This document shows positions 1 through 11,500 of a stretch of DNA of 13,043 nt, in pieces. The DNA lies in the NCBI GenBank assembly GCA_028565635.1, contig JAOXYB010040850.1, positions 1 to 13,043 on the forward strand. The letters are read 5' to 3'. The notes below the pieces were generated by a model. It was not told where the DNA came from. It made no database searches and was given only the letters and a program-made list of their open reading frames with translations. The stretch's first letter is position 1, and each line of letters begins with the position of its first letter. The stretch comes from Phoronis ovalis. Lineage: Eukaryota; Phoronida; Phoronidae. The position numbers were made by a program, and so were the translations under genes.

Positions 1-4
1 TAAT

Positions 5-60
5 ACATACACACACACATGCAGACAGACAGACACACACATATACGCACACTTACATTA
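5..60. repeat. (AC)n / (CAGA)n microsatellite
   Basis: A mixed simple repeat: an ACACACAC run, then CAGACAGACAGA, then ACACACAC and an interrupted ATACGCACAC tail. It is typical of animal intronic or intergenic DNA and may vary in length between individuals. Confidence 0.9.
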
Positions 61-1261
61 TACATATAAAATTAACATGCTATCTCCATCTCCTAAGGTT
101 CCATTTGTCATCACGCATGTAATTAAAATTGTATGATGTACAGTTTTTATTAGGTTCTAACAATTATAACTAGAGTACAATATTAATTCAGTAGGATCAA
201 CCAACATAATAATTTGTTTTTGTTATGTAATGCCTGATAATACATGCAAGTCCCATTGCCAAGTTAATAATACAATGTCCTGAGTAATGTCAATAAGCCT
301 ACAGATATATTAATAATGATAATAGTCATTAAGGAAGGTCAGTGATCTAGCATGCCAGGAAAATTTAATCCACTCCAGTACTTCCACACTATTGCTCTTC
401 GAAAAGGTTTCCATTTAAAAAATAATCAAGAGGTATCTGCTATTAACTAGTAAACAATAAGATCCTGTTCCTGTGAACTTTTGTATATTAATCATGTAAT
501 AAAATAAACAAAGTATTTTTCTTGATAATTGTAAATTGATTGTGTATAATCATATATCTAACCTGTCAGTACTGTAATTGTTTGATATCTTTACGGAGAC
601 AAAAATATTATTGAGAAAATTGCGTTAGTACGTAGCCTAGCTGCAAATTGCACTGTTTCTAAGGCAAATAGGCCAGAATTAAAATTTCAATTTTTTATGT
701 CAGCAGAAAGTACATGTGACATTAGAAAACACCCAAAATTAAAATTTCCAGCCCTGAAAAAATGAAAAAGTACAGGTATTAATATACCAGTACTATATTC
801 ATGGATAGTGTTCACATAGCCTTTTGCAGTGGTATATTTATAAAGCCCAATGTCTTAAAAATAGTTTCTGTGATTTTGTAATTATTTTGGATAATTTTTT
901 TTGGTAAAATTTAAGTATTAATTTTTATCAAATACGGCTCAAATTTATTTACTAATCAAATTCAATGGTAATTCAAGTCTGACTCAACATTTTTTTTTGA
1001 TAATGGTTGAAGTCATACCTGTTGTTTCTTGAAAATACACCATCCAAAACTTAATTTTCTGCTAGCTAAGTATCTGTACATTTATTACTCCATACATAGT
1101 TATACTTAATTACTCTGTTGCATAACATAACTATTTTAAAACTGATTACATGTGTGACTAGCATGTACTTTACTTGGGAGGCTTGCAATAAATGTTTACA
1201 TATTAATATAACAAACATCTGATGTGCACATTTCTATATGTTATTATAATGTGATTACTCC

Positions 1262-1274
1262 ATATATATATATA
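1262..1274. repeat. Short (AT)n run
   Basis: A 13-base alternating AT run. It is short and of no evident function. Confidence 0.8.
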
Positions 1275-1551
1275 CATCTATGTGAGAACTAAATTTGTAT
1301 TTGTTTAATATGTATCTTACGTTTTATTCATGAAACTCAGTCTTATTTATTACCGCCTTTTCTTTCACATACTTCAACACATAAATGGTATCTTTAATTG
1401 ATTTTCTAAAATGTCACTTCCCTAAAAAAACTGTTTTGATAGTTAAAAAAAGCACCTACTTTAATCAGTTCTTTTCAGTAATTGTTATTGGATAGTGATA
1501 CATTATAAGTTGGCATCTCTCAGTTCTTGTAGCCCGAAGACACAATCCATG

Positions 1552-1582
1552 TGGTATAAGCACGCAATTGATTTTTCCATCC
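1552..1582 (+). repeat. Dispersed repeat fragment, copy 1
   Basis: This 31-bp segment begins TGGTATAAG and ends CCATCC. It matches 12971-13001 at 28 of 31 positions in the same orientation. Such a match is very unlikely by chance in 13 kb, so both are probably remnants of one interspersed repeat family, which I cannot name. Confidence 0.75.
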
Positions 1583-4500
1583 CGACGTTTTGTCTCCTAG
1601 TAAATAATATTCGCGGAAAATTCTATTCAGCCACAAATATAAGATAATCATGTCTCTGATTTTTTTTAAAAACTTTGATGTGAACTCTTACTTCACACTC
1701 CTATGGGGAATTGGTGGGAAATACAAAGAAATCAGGGTGATTTGATAGCTTGGAAATACTCCTCATGATTTTTGATAAGAAATTACCTTTTCAAATTGTT
1801 ATTTCTCTCCTTTTGTGCAAAATTATATCCACTATCAAACAAAATTGTCCCCATGGTTGCCAGGGGAAAAAGAAAAAAGAGAAAAAATGTTCATAGTATG
1901 CTCAGCAGACTATATTCAGCCACTGCAGTAGAGAGGATAGCTGCTATTGGTTACCTAATGTCATCTACTTCATGGATGCTGTTGTTAAAGCATACTTAGT
2001 GGGGTTTCACTATAAGTAGCTGTTGTGAAAACTAAGAGTTAATTCTAAAGCCATGTTTACACCTATGTTGGAATCTGATTTATGTAAGAAGTAATTTGAA
2101 GTGATTGTAAATTTAGAAGTTTGGAAATAGAAGTGTATGAAGTAAAGATTTAACATCTGATCATGTGCTTAAAGTTGTATCACTATAACTTGCACTGTAT
2201 TCATTAGGTAAAACTTAATAGCTGTCTACTAATGTTTTTAATTATTCAACACACTTTTTTTATTAAAAAAGTAGCACATCCAGTTACTACAGCATATCAA
2301 ACACAATATCACATCTTTGCTATCTTAGTTGCAAAAGAATGAAAAATAAACTTTTGTATAATTTTGTGCAAAAAAGATAATTTCAGGCAGGTAATTTGCT
2401 AAACGGTATAATTAATTTTTAATTTTAATTAGTATTTAGTTCTGATATATTTTACAAGTAAGAGTAATGTTATTATGTACTTACATCTATAAAGCTCTTT
2501 AGAAGTTATCTGTATACACAGCCTCATCTACTTTGAAATCTATATCACAGGCTATAACTGGATTGATATTAGCTTTTACTTACCTGCCCACTTATAGTAA
2601 TAGAATTATATGCTTTCATATAAACAGAATCTAACGAAGTAGCATTGTTAGTTAGCCATGCAAATCTGAACACACATTAGTATGTACCTTATCACTGCAA
2701 GGACAGATATGCTAAAAATCTCATGGGGAACAAACATATGTTAATAATACATACCTTATGGCAAGTTACAGTTATATGAAGCTGACTTGTATGGTTAGAA
2801 AAAATATCTGTCTTTAGTATAAAATTTTGTAGATGAACAAAACATTTACAACTACATTACACTTTCTGTAAGTTCAATAAATTTTTACAACATGAACTAT
2901 GAGATATCTGTTAATAAAATCAATGGCTGTGAAGATATTTATTTAAACACTGAAATGCACTTTCGTTCCAATTTTATCGTGACTTTTTTTTAATGTACTT
3001 CCCTTTCCCTTAATAAGCTGGTAGATGATAACTGTAAAGTTTCCTGTTGCCTGATTACTAGTTCATGCTTATATACTTATCAGACTGTGTGACCATCATA
3101 TTCAAATAATTGTCTGTTTTCCAGCTTATTCAAGGTATCAGCAGTGGGATTTAATTATTACCATTATAACTTTAAAGTATTGTTAATATGGGATCAAGAC
3201 AGTTTTTAAAGAGATACATTACAGATAGTTATTATCTATCATTTTGGAAAGAAAAATCTGGATCTGCATTGCACCCCAGTAGTAAATACACATTTAATGA
3301 TTCTCATATCCTCCTGCATGCCTTTCAAATTTTACCAGAGTCTACTGGAGTGTGATGATAATTCACTTAATATCTAAATTATGAAATAATTGACAGCTAG
3401 ATTATATAGCCAAATAATTCTAAGAGATTCTACATTATGATGCCTTTTCAAAGGCAAAAAACCTTTTTGTGTCTGAATTCAAAAACCTGTTCCTACATGG
3501 TGTATACTGAAACCACTAACTACTGTAAATACAAAATCTTGAAAAAGTTAATATGTATCCTGTGTGTTCATACCTTGAATCAAAATAATTAGTCACATCC
3601 ATGACTTCTGTGTCTTCCAGTACTAAAATGTATATTTTCTAAATTTTATAAAAATATTTCTATATTATATACAAATATTTATTATACCATCCTGTTCTGC
3701 TCGGAATCCTAAATATAGTGTTGTCACTGATATGTGACTATTTTATAAATACCTGGACTCCTGTATTTGCTTGTTGAAAATATGAAACCACCTACATAAA
3801 TTTTTGTCGTTTCACTGTCATATTTCATCATGCGATAAAGTAAACATAATCTTTGGTAATAATGCATGAAATACTCCTGAGATAATACTAGTGTATTTCC
3901 GTGTAATTTATAGTCATCAGTTGCCTTTGAGTGGTTTCTATAACTGTACCCAAACGATAAAATGTTCATAATGATTTTTCATCAATAAAGTTCTATTATT
4001 TTAAGTACAGTATTTAATGAGAAAAATGAATTAAGCAAACTGGTAAAACATTAGTTCTAATGTTTCTAGAAAACTTTATTTCAAAACAGCAGCATGATTA
4101 TTTACAAAGTAAATACACTTTAAAATGTAAAACAGATATTCTGTGTTTGCAAAATCCAAAATAGACAATATTGACCTTTTCAAGTTTGATTTCCAGCAAT
4201 GAAGCACGAAAACCGTAGATGCAGGTGAACAAATGTTTTTGAAAGTATTAGTATACACATTTTAATATTTTTGTGTGCCTTGTTTTTATACTTACGTACT
4301 TTATAATAAGAAAAAACTTCAAGCACCTTCTTTTGAAAAAAAAAATCTATTCTTGCAGGCTGTGATAGATATCAACTAGGTTTCACGCTAGAAGGCTTTT
4401 TAATATGCCTATCTAAAATAACAGCCTTCTTACACTATCGGGTTTCAATTAGGAATATGTACTAATTTTACCTTTACCTATTAATATATAATTGCAGTAT

Positions 4501-5360
4501 TTTTATTCACTTGTATGTCTTCCCCATTTCGTGTGATACTTATGTGCACCACAAAATAATGAAGATCATTAAAGTTATGGTATATACACATGTCTTAGTA
4601 TAATTAGTATGTGTTATCTTCTGCTTGAGGATACTACTAAATAGTGGATGTATTTAAGTGACACCATCCGTTTGCTTCTATTCCTTTCCATAAATTCAAT
4701 CATAAATACATTTCTTATACTTGCATGACTTGCATTCCCATAGAACTAATTGTATTATTTATGCTCTTTTCAAAATTCCTTTTCCTCCTTCTTAACTTAA
4801 CAAGTAGTCAGGCGCCATTTGAATATTGTTGCAAAAAGCTTGTTTTTTCACTGAATGCTGATGTCAGCAAATATTACATTGTATACATTGAACTGCGCTT
4901 CTACAGCTGTTATATTTGTCATATTCACAAACCTTTAGATAAATGAAAAGTAACCCATAACACTAGTGAGTGTCAAGAAAGATTTGGTTTTCTTTATTTC
5001 ACTGTTTCTAATTTTCCATTTTTCTATGAACAAGTTTATGTTTTTTTATCGATGATATTAATATTTCAAAAAAAGGATTTCTTGCACTTTCCTTTGTATT
5101 GTATTGAGCTGATGGAGGATTTTGAGAAACGAAATTTGTTAATAAATGTAATCCTACTTTTTTTTCATAGTTTTCTGTCACTTTGAAAGATGGTAAGCAA
5201 GTTATTTTCTTTTAATCAACCACTTATTGTTTACGTGGCACAAATATAAAATCTCTCTTAATAATAAATAATATCATTTAAAATTTCAGAATGACACCTT
5301 ATAAAAAATAAAATGAACATTGTTTTCAATTTACTGATTTAAGACTATTTCTGTTTTAAG

Positions 5361-5559
5361 ATTTCCGCTGATGGTTTAGAGGTAACATTGCAAGAACCGG
5401 TCAAGTATAAACATATTTCAACTCGACAAGTATTTGATGGTGATGTTTTGGAAACCCGTGCTGAAGTTGGTATGATCACCAGAAATGTTGTTGTACAAGG
5501 CTCTGTTAATGATGACTGGACCGAAGTAATACCTGAATGTCCAAGGGGATTTGACACTG
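5361..5559 (+). CDS. PKHD1L1: Exon 1 of window: end of G8 domain and linker (residues 1-66)
   Basis: The acceptor is TTCTGTTTTAAG ending at 5360 and the donor is G|GTAAGT at 5560. The exon starts in phase 0 and ends in phase 1. It begins ISADGLEVTLQEPVKYKH, which looks like the last strands of a G8 domain (family pattern: dG..l.L..pl.ykH). ETRAEVGMITRNVVVQG follows, the conserved step into the beta-helix in the PKHD1L1/CEMIP/CEMIP2 group, and then ECPRGFDTG. The earlier part of the G8 domain must be encoded in an upstream exon that I could not find in the window. The internal start codons in this frame are not real starts, because the conserved sequence extends upstream of them to the acceptor. 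Confidence 0.9.
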
Positions 5560-8500
5560 GTAAGTACTTGATCCATTGCATAGAGTTATAATGAGTGAAG
5601 TCCAAATATGTGAGTCCCAATATTTATCCAATTATTGCCCATCTTCTATTTTATAAAATGCTATTTCTAAACCCCCCTTTAAAAAACTGAAACATAATGC
5701 CCCCGGGGCAGTAGTTAGAGAATGCATGAACAAGTAAGATGTTTATCTCTTTGGACTAAGGGATATCCCTTAAAAGGATATATATTAGTTTTTTTCCCAC
5801 TGCTTTTTTTCACTAGCTGTTTGGCTCACTGTATGTACCCACCTATTAAAAATTTTGCAGGAATCTTCATTCCAAACATTGCAAATAGGGACTTCTGTTT
5901 TTCACCATTTACGGTCACAGTGCATCTAGGAATGTGACCCACTACTTTACCATTTAGCACTGTGTGGGACATTTCCTTAAACAATTTTAATACTAGATGC
6001 TACATTAGAGAGCTAAGAATATTGTATGAAGATTGATAATAAATGTTTTATCAGCCCAGAAACTGTGAAATAAATGGCACTGGGCTTCTTGTTGGAAAAA
6101 TACGGTATCACTAACTGGATGTGATATTTGAAAACTTCGTATCATTAGTTACTCATTAAAATAGTCACAGACATAATTGACAAAATACATTATTTTATAA
6201 GGCCTAATTGACAACAGCTTAATTAGATTTTCTCATGTAAAACCATAATATTTAGTGTTTCATTGCCTGTGCTTGGTTTAAATGTCCTTTTATAATTTCA
6301 TTTCTTTCTTGCCTGCAGGTGAACATGCTACACAAACTTGTTTCCAAGGGCGATACGGCATGGAAATGGGAAGTGATCAATTTGGATCAACTATCATGAT
6401 CCATGGCCGCGAGGAAAAATTGGCCGTGGCACATATTGAGCACGTTGAAGTACGTCACGCTGGTCAAGCATTCCGCCTTGGACGTTATCCAATCCATTTC
6501 CATATGAATGGAGACGTTTTTGGAAGTTATGTCCGTGGTTGCGCTGTGCATCACACTTTTAATCGGGCTGTTACTATGCATGGCAGTCACAATCTGTTGG
6601 TAGAAAACAATGTGGCTTATAATAACATGGGGCATACATACTTTATCGAGGATGGTATCGAGACCAACAACACCATACAGTATAATCTTGGTATCTTCAC
6701 GAGGCCCAGTTCCAGTCTGTTAAACACCGATGTGACACCAGCTACGTTCTGGGTAACTAATCCTGATAATAAGCTGCGACACAATGCTGCAGCAGGTGGC
6801 ACCCATTTTGGATTTTGGTATAATTTGCCAAAGCACCCTGGTGGTCAATCTTTCACAACAAATGTATGTCCAAGAGCAATACCTGTGACAGAGTTTCATA
6901 ACAACACGGCTCACTCCTTTGGAAGGTAATAATTTTGTTGTGGAGTCATTGATTGTGATATGTTCTTACTATCAATCAGCATGACTGGCTATTGTGCTTG
7001 TTAAGTAATTACTAGCAAATAAAAAAGGATAATAAGAAATGAAAAAGTAGTAGTAATTAATGAGTACATTCCTTTCAAACATAGATTTTGGTCCAAATTA
7101 TCATGCTAATATTTCATTGAAATTTCCTAGATCATTGCTTCCAAGCGCTTGTCCAGGGGACTGTCATTTAGAAGATTCCAATTAAAGAGACGGGTATTTT
7201 GTACCAGGCCTTTTATTTCATTAATTACCACTAACTATAAAACAAATTTTTTAATAATATGTAATTTTTTGTTGAAACTTTATCAAATTTTGTAAATTTC
7301 TACTTATTAAGTTATATTGTTTAGTGAGACCCCTCAGAGTGGAATCTACCACGTGTGGCTGCTTATATAGTCATCAAAGAAAAAATGTTGCTTTCAACCT
7401 ATACATTTGACTCTAACACATGCTACTATGACCTGGCCTGTTCTATAATTTGTTTCCAGTTGTGGAGATAGCAAGACTGCATGAGGAGATTGTAGACAAA
7501 TATTTTCCTGGGATGTTTTTGTTGAATAGTTTGTAATTTAATACCCCTGTTTTAAAATTTAATTAAGGATGCCCGCACCCCAGTAACTCCTCCCGTCATA
7601 ATTTTAATTACATTTAAGTCCCGGATCTCCTGATAATTTTTAATAGGACAGCTACAATAAAACTTTATCAGCTTAGAAATTAATGAATTCTTATTGCCTT
7701 TGCATATCCATTTAGCTACTATTTAACTATTAATATTCATGGCAAAATACTAAATCTTGCTTTAAGGCAAGATCGAGAGATTTTGCTTTTTGTAAAAGAA
7801 AATTTGATTAAATGATTCTATTTGATAGCCCAAGTTGATAGAATTATGATACTTCTATGGCATCAATTTGTATAGAAAAGCAGTTTTTATGGTACTATGG
7901 CAACTGAATGTGAAAATGTAAAGTTGTGGTGTTTTTTATGTATTTCGACAATCCTCGCACATTTGTTGGAATATTGGCTATTCAGCGACCAAATTAAAAA
8001 TCTATTCACATTAAATGAAAAAATAGACTCTTGAACAAAAAGTTATCTTAATAATATCACAGGGAAAAAAATTGTTTGTTCAGATAAAACATACCTTAAA
8101 AATTGGCGAAAATGATGCTTTTTAACTTGTAACATTAACAAAATTGTTTACAAACTATAGTTACAAATTGTCCAGTGATGATGTCACATAGCATCTGGTA
8201 GATTATGTGTGACATCCTCAACCGCGGTTTTTCCAAATGAGTCACATAACCGTGGTTTGTATTATTCTAATTTAATGAAATGGGTTGTGCATAGGCATTT
8301 TCCCCAGATCTGTAGTGCTAATTTTTTACCACTAAAATATCCTGTATTTGTATTGTAGATATGGCCTTTGGATTTTTATGTTTTATGACCCAAGAGCAGG
8401 TGGCAGCTGTGGTAAGGCAGAGCGTGCTCCAGGTATTTTTCATGACTTTACTGCTTGGCACTGTGAACGTGGAGCTGAAGTTGTTGGTGGTGGGTCGGTA

Positions 8501-11500
8501 CAATTCCATAACTTCTTAGCAGCTGACAATGATAAAGCAGGATTAGAGGTAGGTGTCAGTACCAAGGAAAGTATGTGGCTTGATGCTGAATGGGACAGGT
8601 TGCAGAAATTGCACTGATTTTTAACGAATTGTCCAGTCCTAATTTTGTTATTGAGGCATCTAATCGTTAGTAGTCGCAATTGCCACTAAGCGCATTTATT
8701 ACTGGGATAAGGTCATATAATATGCTGGCATATAGAACTGTGTCATATATATCATCCCAGAACTCATAATAACAAAAAAATGTGTAATAACACTGCAAAA
8801 TTAACTGGGGATATACCTTACATGAATATAGCATTAATGTATATTTAAGTATTCATAAAATGTCTACCTTAATTATGACATAGTGCTAGAGCATGCAGCA
8901 ATAAAAATGAATTTCATTGTATGTGTGTTATGATAAGGAATAAGCTGAAATAAGCATGGAAAGACAATTTCCTAAGTGTTAATGGTATCCAAAAGATATT
9001 GATTGTAATTCTTAATCCAAGATATAGTATAATCATGCCAGAATTGTGCTTTTAAGCACAATTTATATATTTATATATTAATTTGATTAAAATCAATATA
9101 TAAATTTGCTACTTGTTCTAAGCAAAGTTACAAGTGGTGTCACTGGGATTTTCTGTAAATTATATCAAGTCTCTATGTTGTAATAAGAAATTTAAAAAAA
9201 TCAATTAAATACAGCTATAGTGCTAACTTTATAATGATTTATTTTGATATGTTTTGCAAAACTAGAAAACCTTTCTTTGACAAAGTCATTTTTGGAAAAG
9301 TATTGTATGTTTAATGTTATTATTCTTTATTTTATTATCTATAGGCAGTGGTTGGCGAAGGGCCTTGGAATGAAAATGGACCTATGTTTAAGAACTCGGT
9401 AGTGATTGGCTGGACTAACAACAGCCCTGACAAGGCCAGTACATGTACGTCTGCAGGTGTTCACACGCCAAAGAATTCAAGAGAACAGTTGGATGGGGTG
9501 AAGTTTATTAACTTTGATCAAAAAAGGTATAATACTAATATTAGGACAAAATACTTAATGAGAGATCTGCAGAATGCTACATTCTCTGATTCTAACATAT
9601 AGTGCTTACCATTACTACTGGACCACAATTGAATTTCATTTGCGCAATTTGTAATCTGCATGCATTTTGATCACTAGTTATGGTTATACAATATTACCCT
9701 GATTGTGAGGAGAACATGTGATTACCCAGTGTGTGATTATAAGATGTGTCTGAAGGAAAGATAGTTTAACATATTGCGATGGTAAATCAGTAAGCCTGTA
9801 ATAAAATGAAACTAAACATATTTTAAAAGCTTTTGAAGACTATAGACATTTGTGCAGAATTCAAATGGCCAAGGTCCGCTGATATCAAATGATTTTGTAT
9901 GTCATGTTGTATCTTCTTGTATGACTAAATTTTACTGTGGCACACAAATAAAGAAATGCTGTTTTTTAAAGAGGAGCTGTTAAATACAGAACTTTTTCTT
10001 GGGCTTATATATTGTTGCTTTTTATTTATATCTATATGCAACAAGTGTTTATCTTCAGATGTGCTGCTCTCCGTCATTGCTCACAGTGTAAACCAAGACA
10101 AGGTGGTTTCCCAGTTAGAACCAAAAACTTAAAGTTTATGAACTCTCCAAACAAAGTTTCCTGGCAGTGGGAGCACGAAGGCTGGTATGAAGACTTAGAT
10201 GGCACACTTACTGGAATTAAAGTCAGTACAGGATTAGAATATATTTTGTATAAGAATATGTCATAGATAACAACACTTACACAAAAAATTATATAGGCGT
10301 TAGAAAATAATGTAACAGTCATAACTTTTGAATGATACAAAATTTTAAAAATATGAAACAATATTATGAAGATCTCTATTTGAACAAGTTAATTTTGCCA
10401 AGTTTCAACTTTGTATCTATAGGGGTGTTGAAACTTTTGGAGTTTACATTTTGAAAAATGTGAATTTTCATTGAAAATAGCCTCGTTACTAATTATAATA
10501 TGTAATCTGTGACAGAGGAGTAAATTATTTTTTATAATTCTTATGTTAATGCCTTTCCAAACATGTATACTTTTATAAGTCTATTTTTTTCATTAAACTT
10601 CCCAAAATTCAACCAAATTGTATAAACTGTGAATAATTTGTCTTGAACAGGTCTAGCCACCTTAACTTGTTGTCCATGGTATATATTAAGGGGATATTTA
10701 CTAAGATGTAGGCTAGTGCTTCTGAAGAAACAATTAATGCAACAAATTCATTTTGGATATCAATTTCATGGTGCCATTTCTGGAATAGTCCTTCGAACAG
10801 TATCATTTTCATTGCAGTACCAGAAATGATTTGAATCATATTGTTGTGTGGATTAGGATGTCATTATAAACCTAATATAGAACACAGAAGATCTAAACTA
10901 AATTAATGTCTTTAAAACAGATATTTTATTGTTAAGTAGGTAGTGATTCCAAAATAAACATAATTTTTTATTCATGGAAGTTGATATATATCTCAAAATA
11001 AACATAATTTTTTATGCATGGAAGTTGATATATATCTGTGAATTTTTTGCAGGGTGGTAAAGTTGTTCCTAAAAGTGGTATTTTCCCACCTAAGAGATGT
11101 GTAGACCACGCAGACTTTAGCCACGGTTATGATGGAACTGTGTGTGATGATACTATCACATTACATCGTATGGCATTCAATAGCTACAAACCCGAGTCTT
11201 TGGAGGGTGAGTGCCGTTCTAATCATAACACAAACAAATGTGCTTCTTATATTTATTTATTAAGATTCAAAAATCTATTTCTATCATTTTTCAACTTTCC
11301 AAGTAACATAAAGTCAGTTAAAAAAGATGTGGAAAACTTTCCATGAATGCTTTAACCAGTCCTATCGTGGTTCAGCACGTACTAATATTAAGGCTGTGTA
11401 ACATCTACTGATTTCCACATACAATCGTTAAACATTCATCTAAATCATTTTATATGTACCCAATTTGTTGGAAGCTATATACCGTTAGTACATACTAATG

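Larger units (their letters stand above)
1..5360. other. Exon-free AT-rich stretch, probably a long upstream intron
   Basis: I found no exon here that continues the G8 domain upstream of 5361. The frame of exon 1 demands a preceding exon ending in phase 0 and encoding the core of the G8 domain (expected pattern ending in D-W-x-x-G-D-x-I-V-I). No GATTGG or GACTGG codon pair for Asp-Trp was seen on the plus strand. Short open frames exist on both strands (for example 1772-1999 plus and 3724-3969 minus) but resemble no family I know and have skewed, low-complexity composition. The stretch holds a microsatellite at its start, a 31-bp repeat copy at 1552-1582 and a related 17-bp match at 1940-1956. 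Part of it could instead be untranslated sequence of a neighbouring gene; nothing visible decides this. Confidence 0.55.
8549..9344 (+). other. Intron 3 (796 bp), GT-AG
   Basis: The donor is GTAGGT and the acceptor CTATAG. It contains two adjacent inverted repeats at 9042-9105, listed separately. Nothing else was recognised. Confidence 0.9.
10222..11052 (+). other. Intron 5 (831 bp), GT-AG
   Basis: The donor is the less common GTCAGT and the acceptor TTTTTTGCAG. It holds a 10-bp-arm inverted repeat at 10400-10436, a decoy acceptor ATTGCAG near 10811-10817, and a 44-bp tandem duplication just before the 3' splice site. Confidence 0.88.

Noticed and set aside
1772-1999. Plus-strand open frame of 75 codons with a basic patch (GKRKKRK)
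   Set aside because: It resembles no known family, has low-complexity composition and no convincing splice context, and overlaps a repeat-like segment.
3724-4258. Two minus-strand open frames of 81 and 60 codons
   Set aside because: No recognisable domain, and lengths expected by chance in 5 kb of noncoding DNA.
4390-4430. Short inverted repeat AGAAGGCT...AGCCTTCT
   Set aside because: Eight-base arms with a 25-base gap are expected by chance, and there is no supporting context.
4725-4946. Plus-strand open frame with a hydrophobic N-terminus that could mimic a signal peptide
   Set aside because: The Phe/Leu richness follows from T-rich DNA; the remainder matches nothing, and it does not encode the G8 core required upstream of exon 1.
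5171-5192. Possible 22-nt microexon (T-rich CATAG acceptor, ATG|GTAAGC donor) just before exon 1
   Set aside because: To join exon 1 it must end in phase 0, and that frame contains an in-frame TGA at 5184-5186.
5722-5937. Open frame and decoy acceptor (TTTTGCAG) inside intron 1
   Set aside because: Joining exon 1 directly to exon 2 restores the continuous family sequence in phase, so no exon is needed there.
6387-6914. Minus-strand open frames opposite exon 2
   Set aside because: They are shadows of the strongly conserved plus-strand coding sequence.
10609-10839. Minus-strand open frame and an ATTGCAG decoy acceptor within intron 5
   Set aside because: No family match; exons 5 and 6 join in phase with conserved sequence on both sides.
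11207-11346. Extension of the exon 6 frame to the stop at 11344, as a possible short isoform
   Set aside because: The GTGAGT donor is strong and the next exon continues the family in phase; the extension is low-complexity intronic translation.
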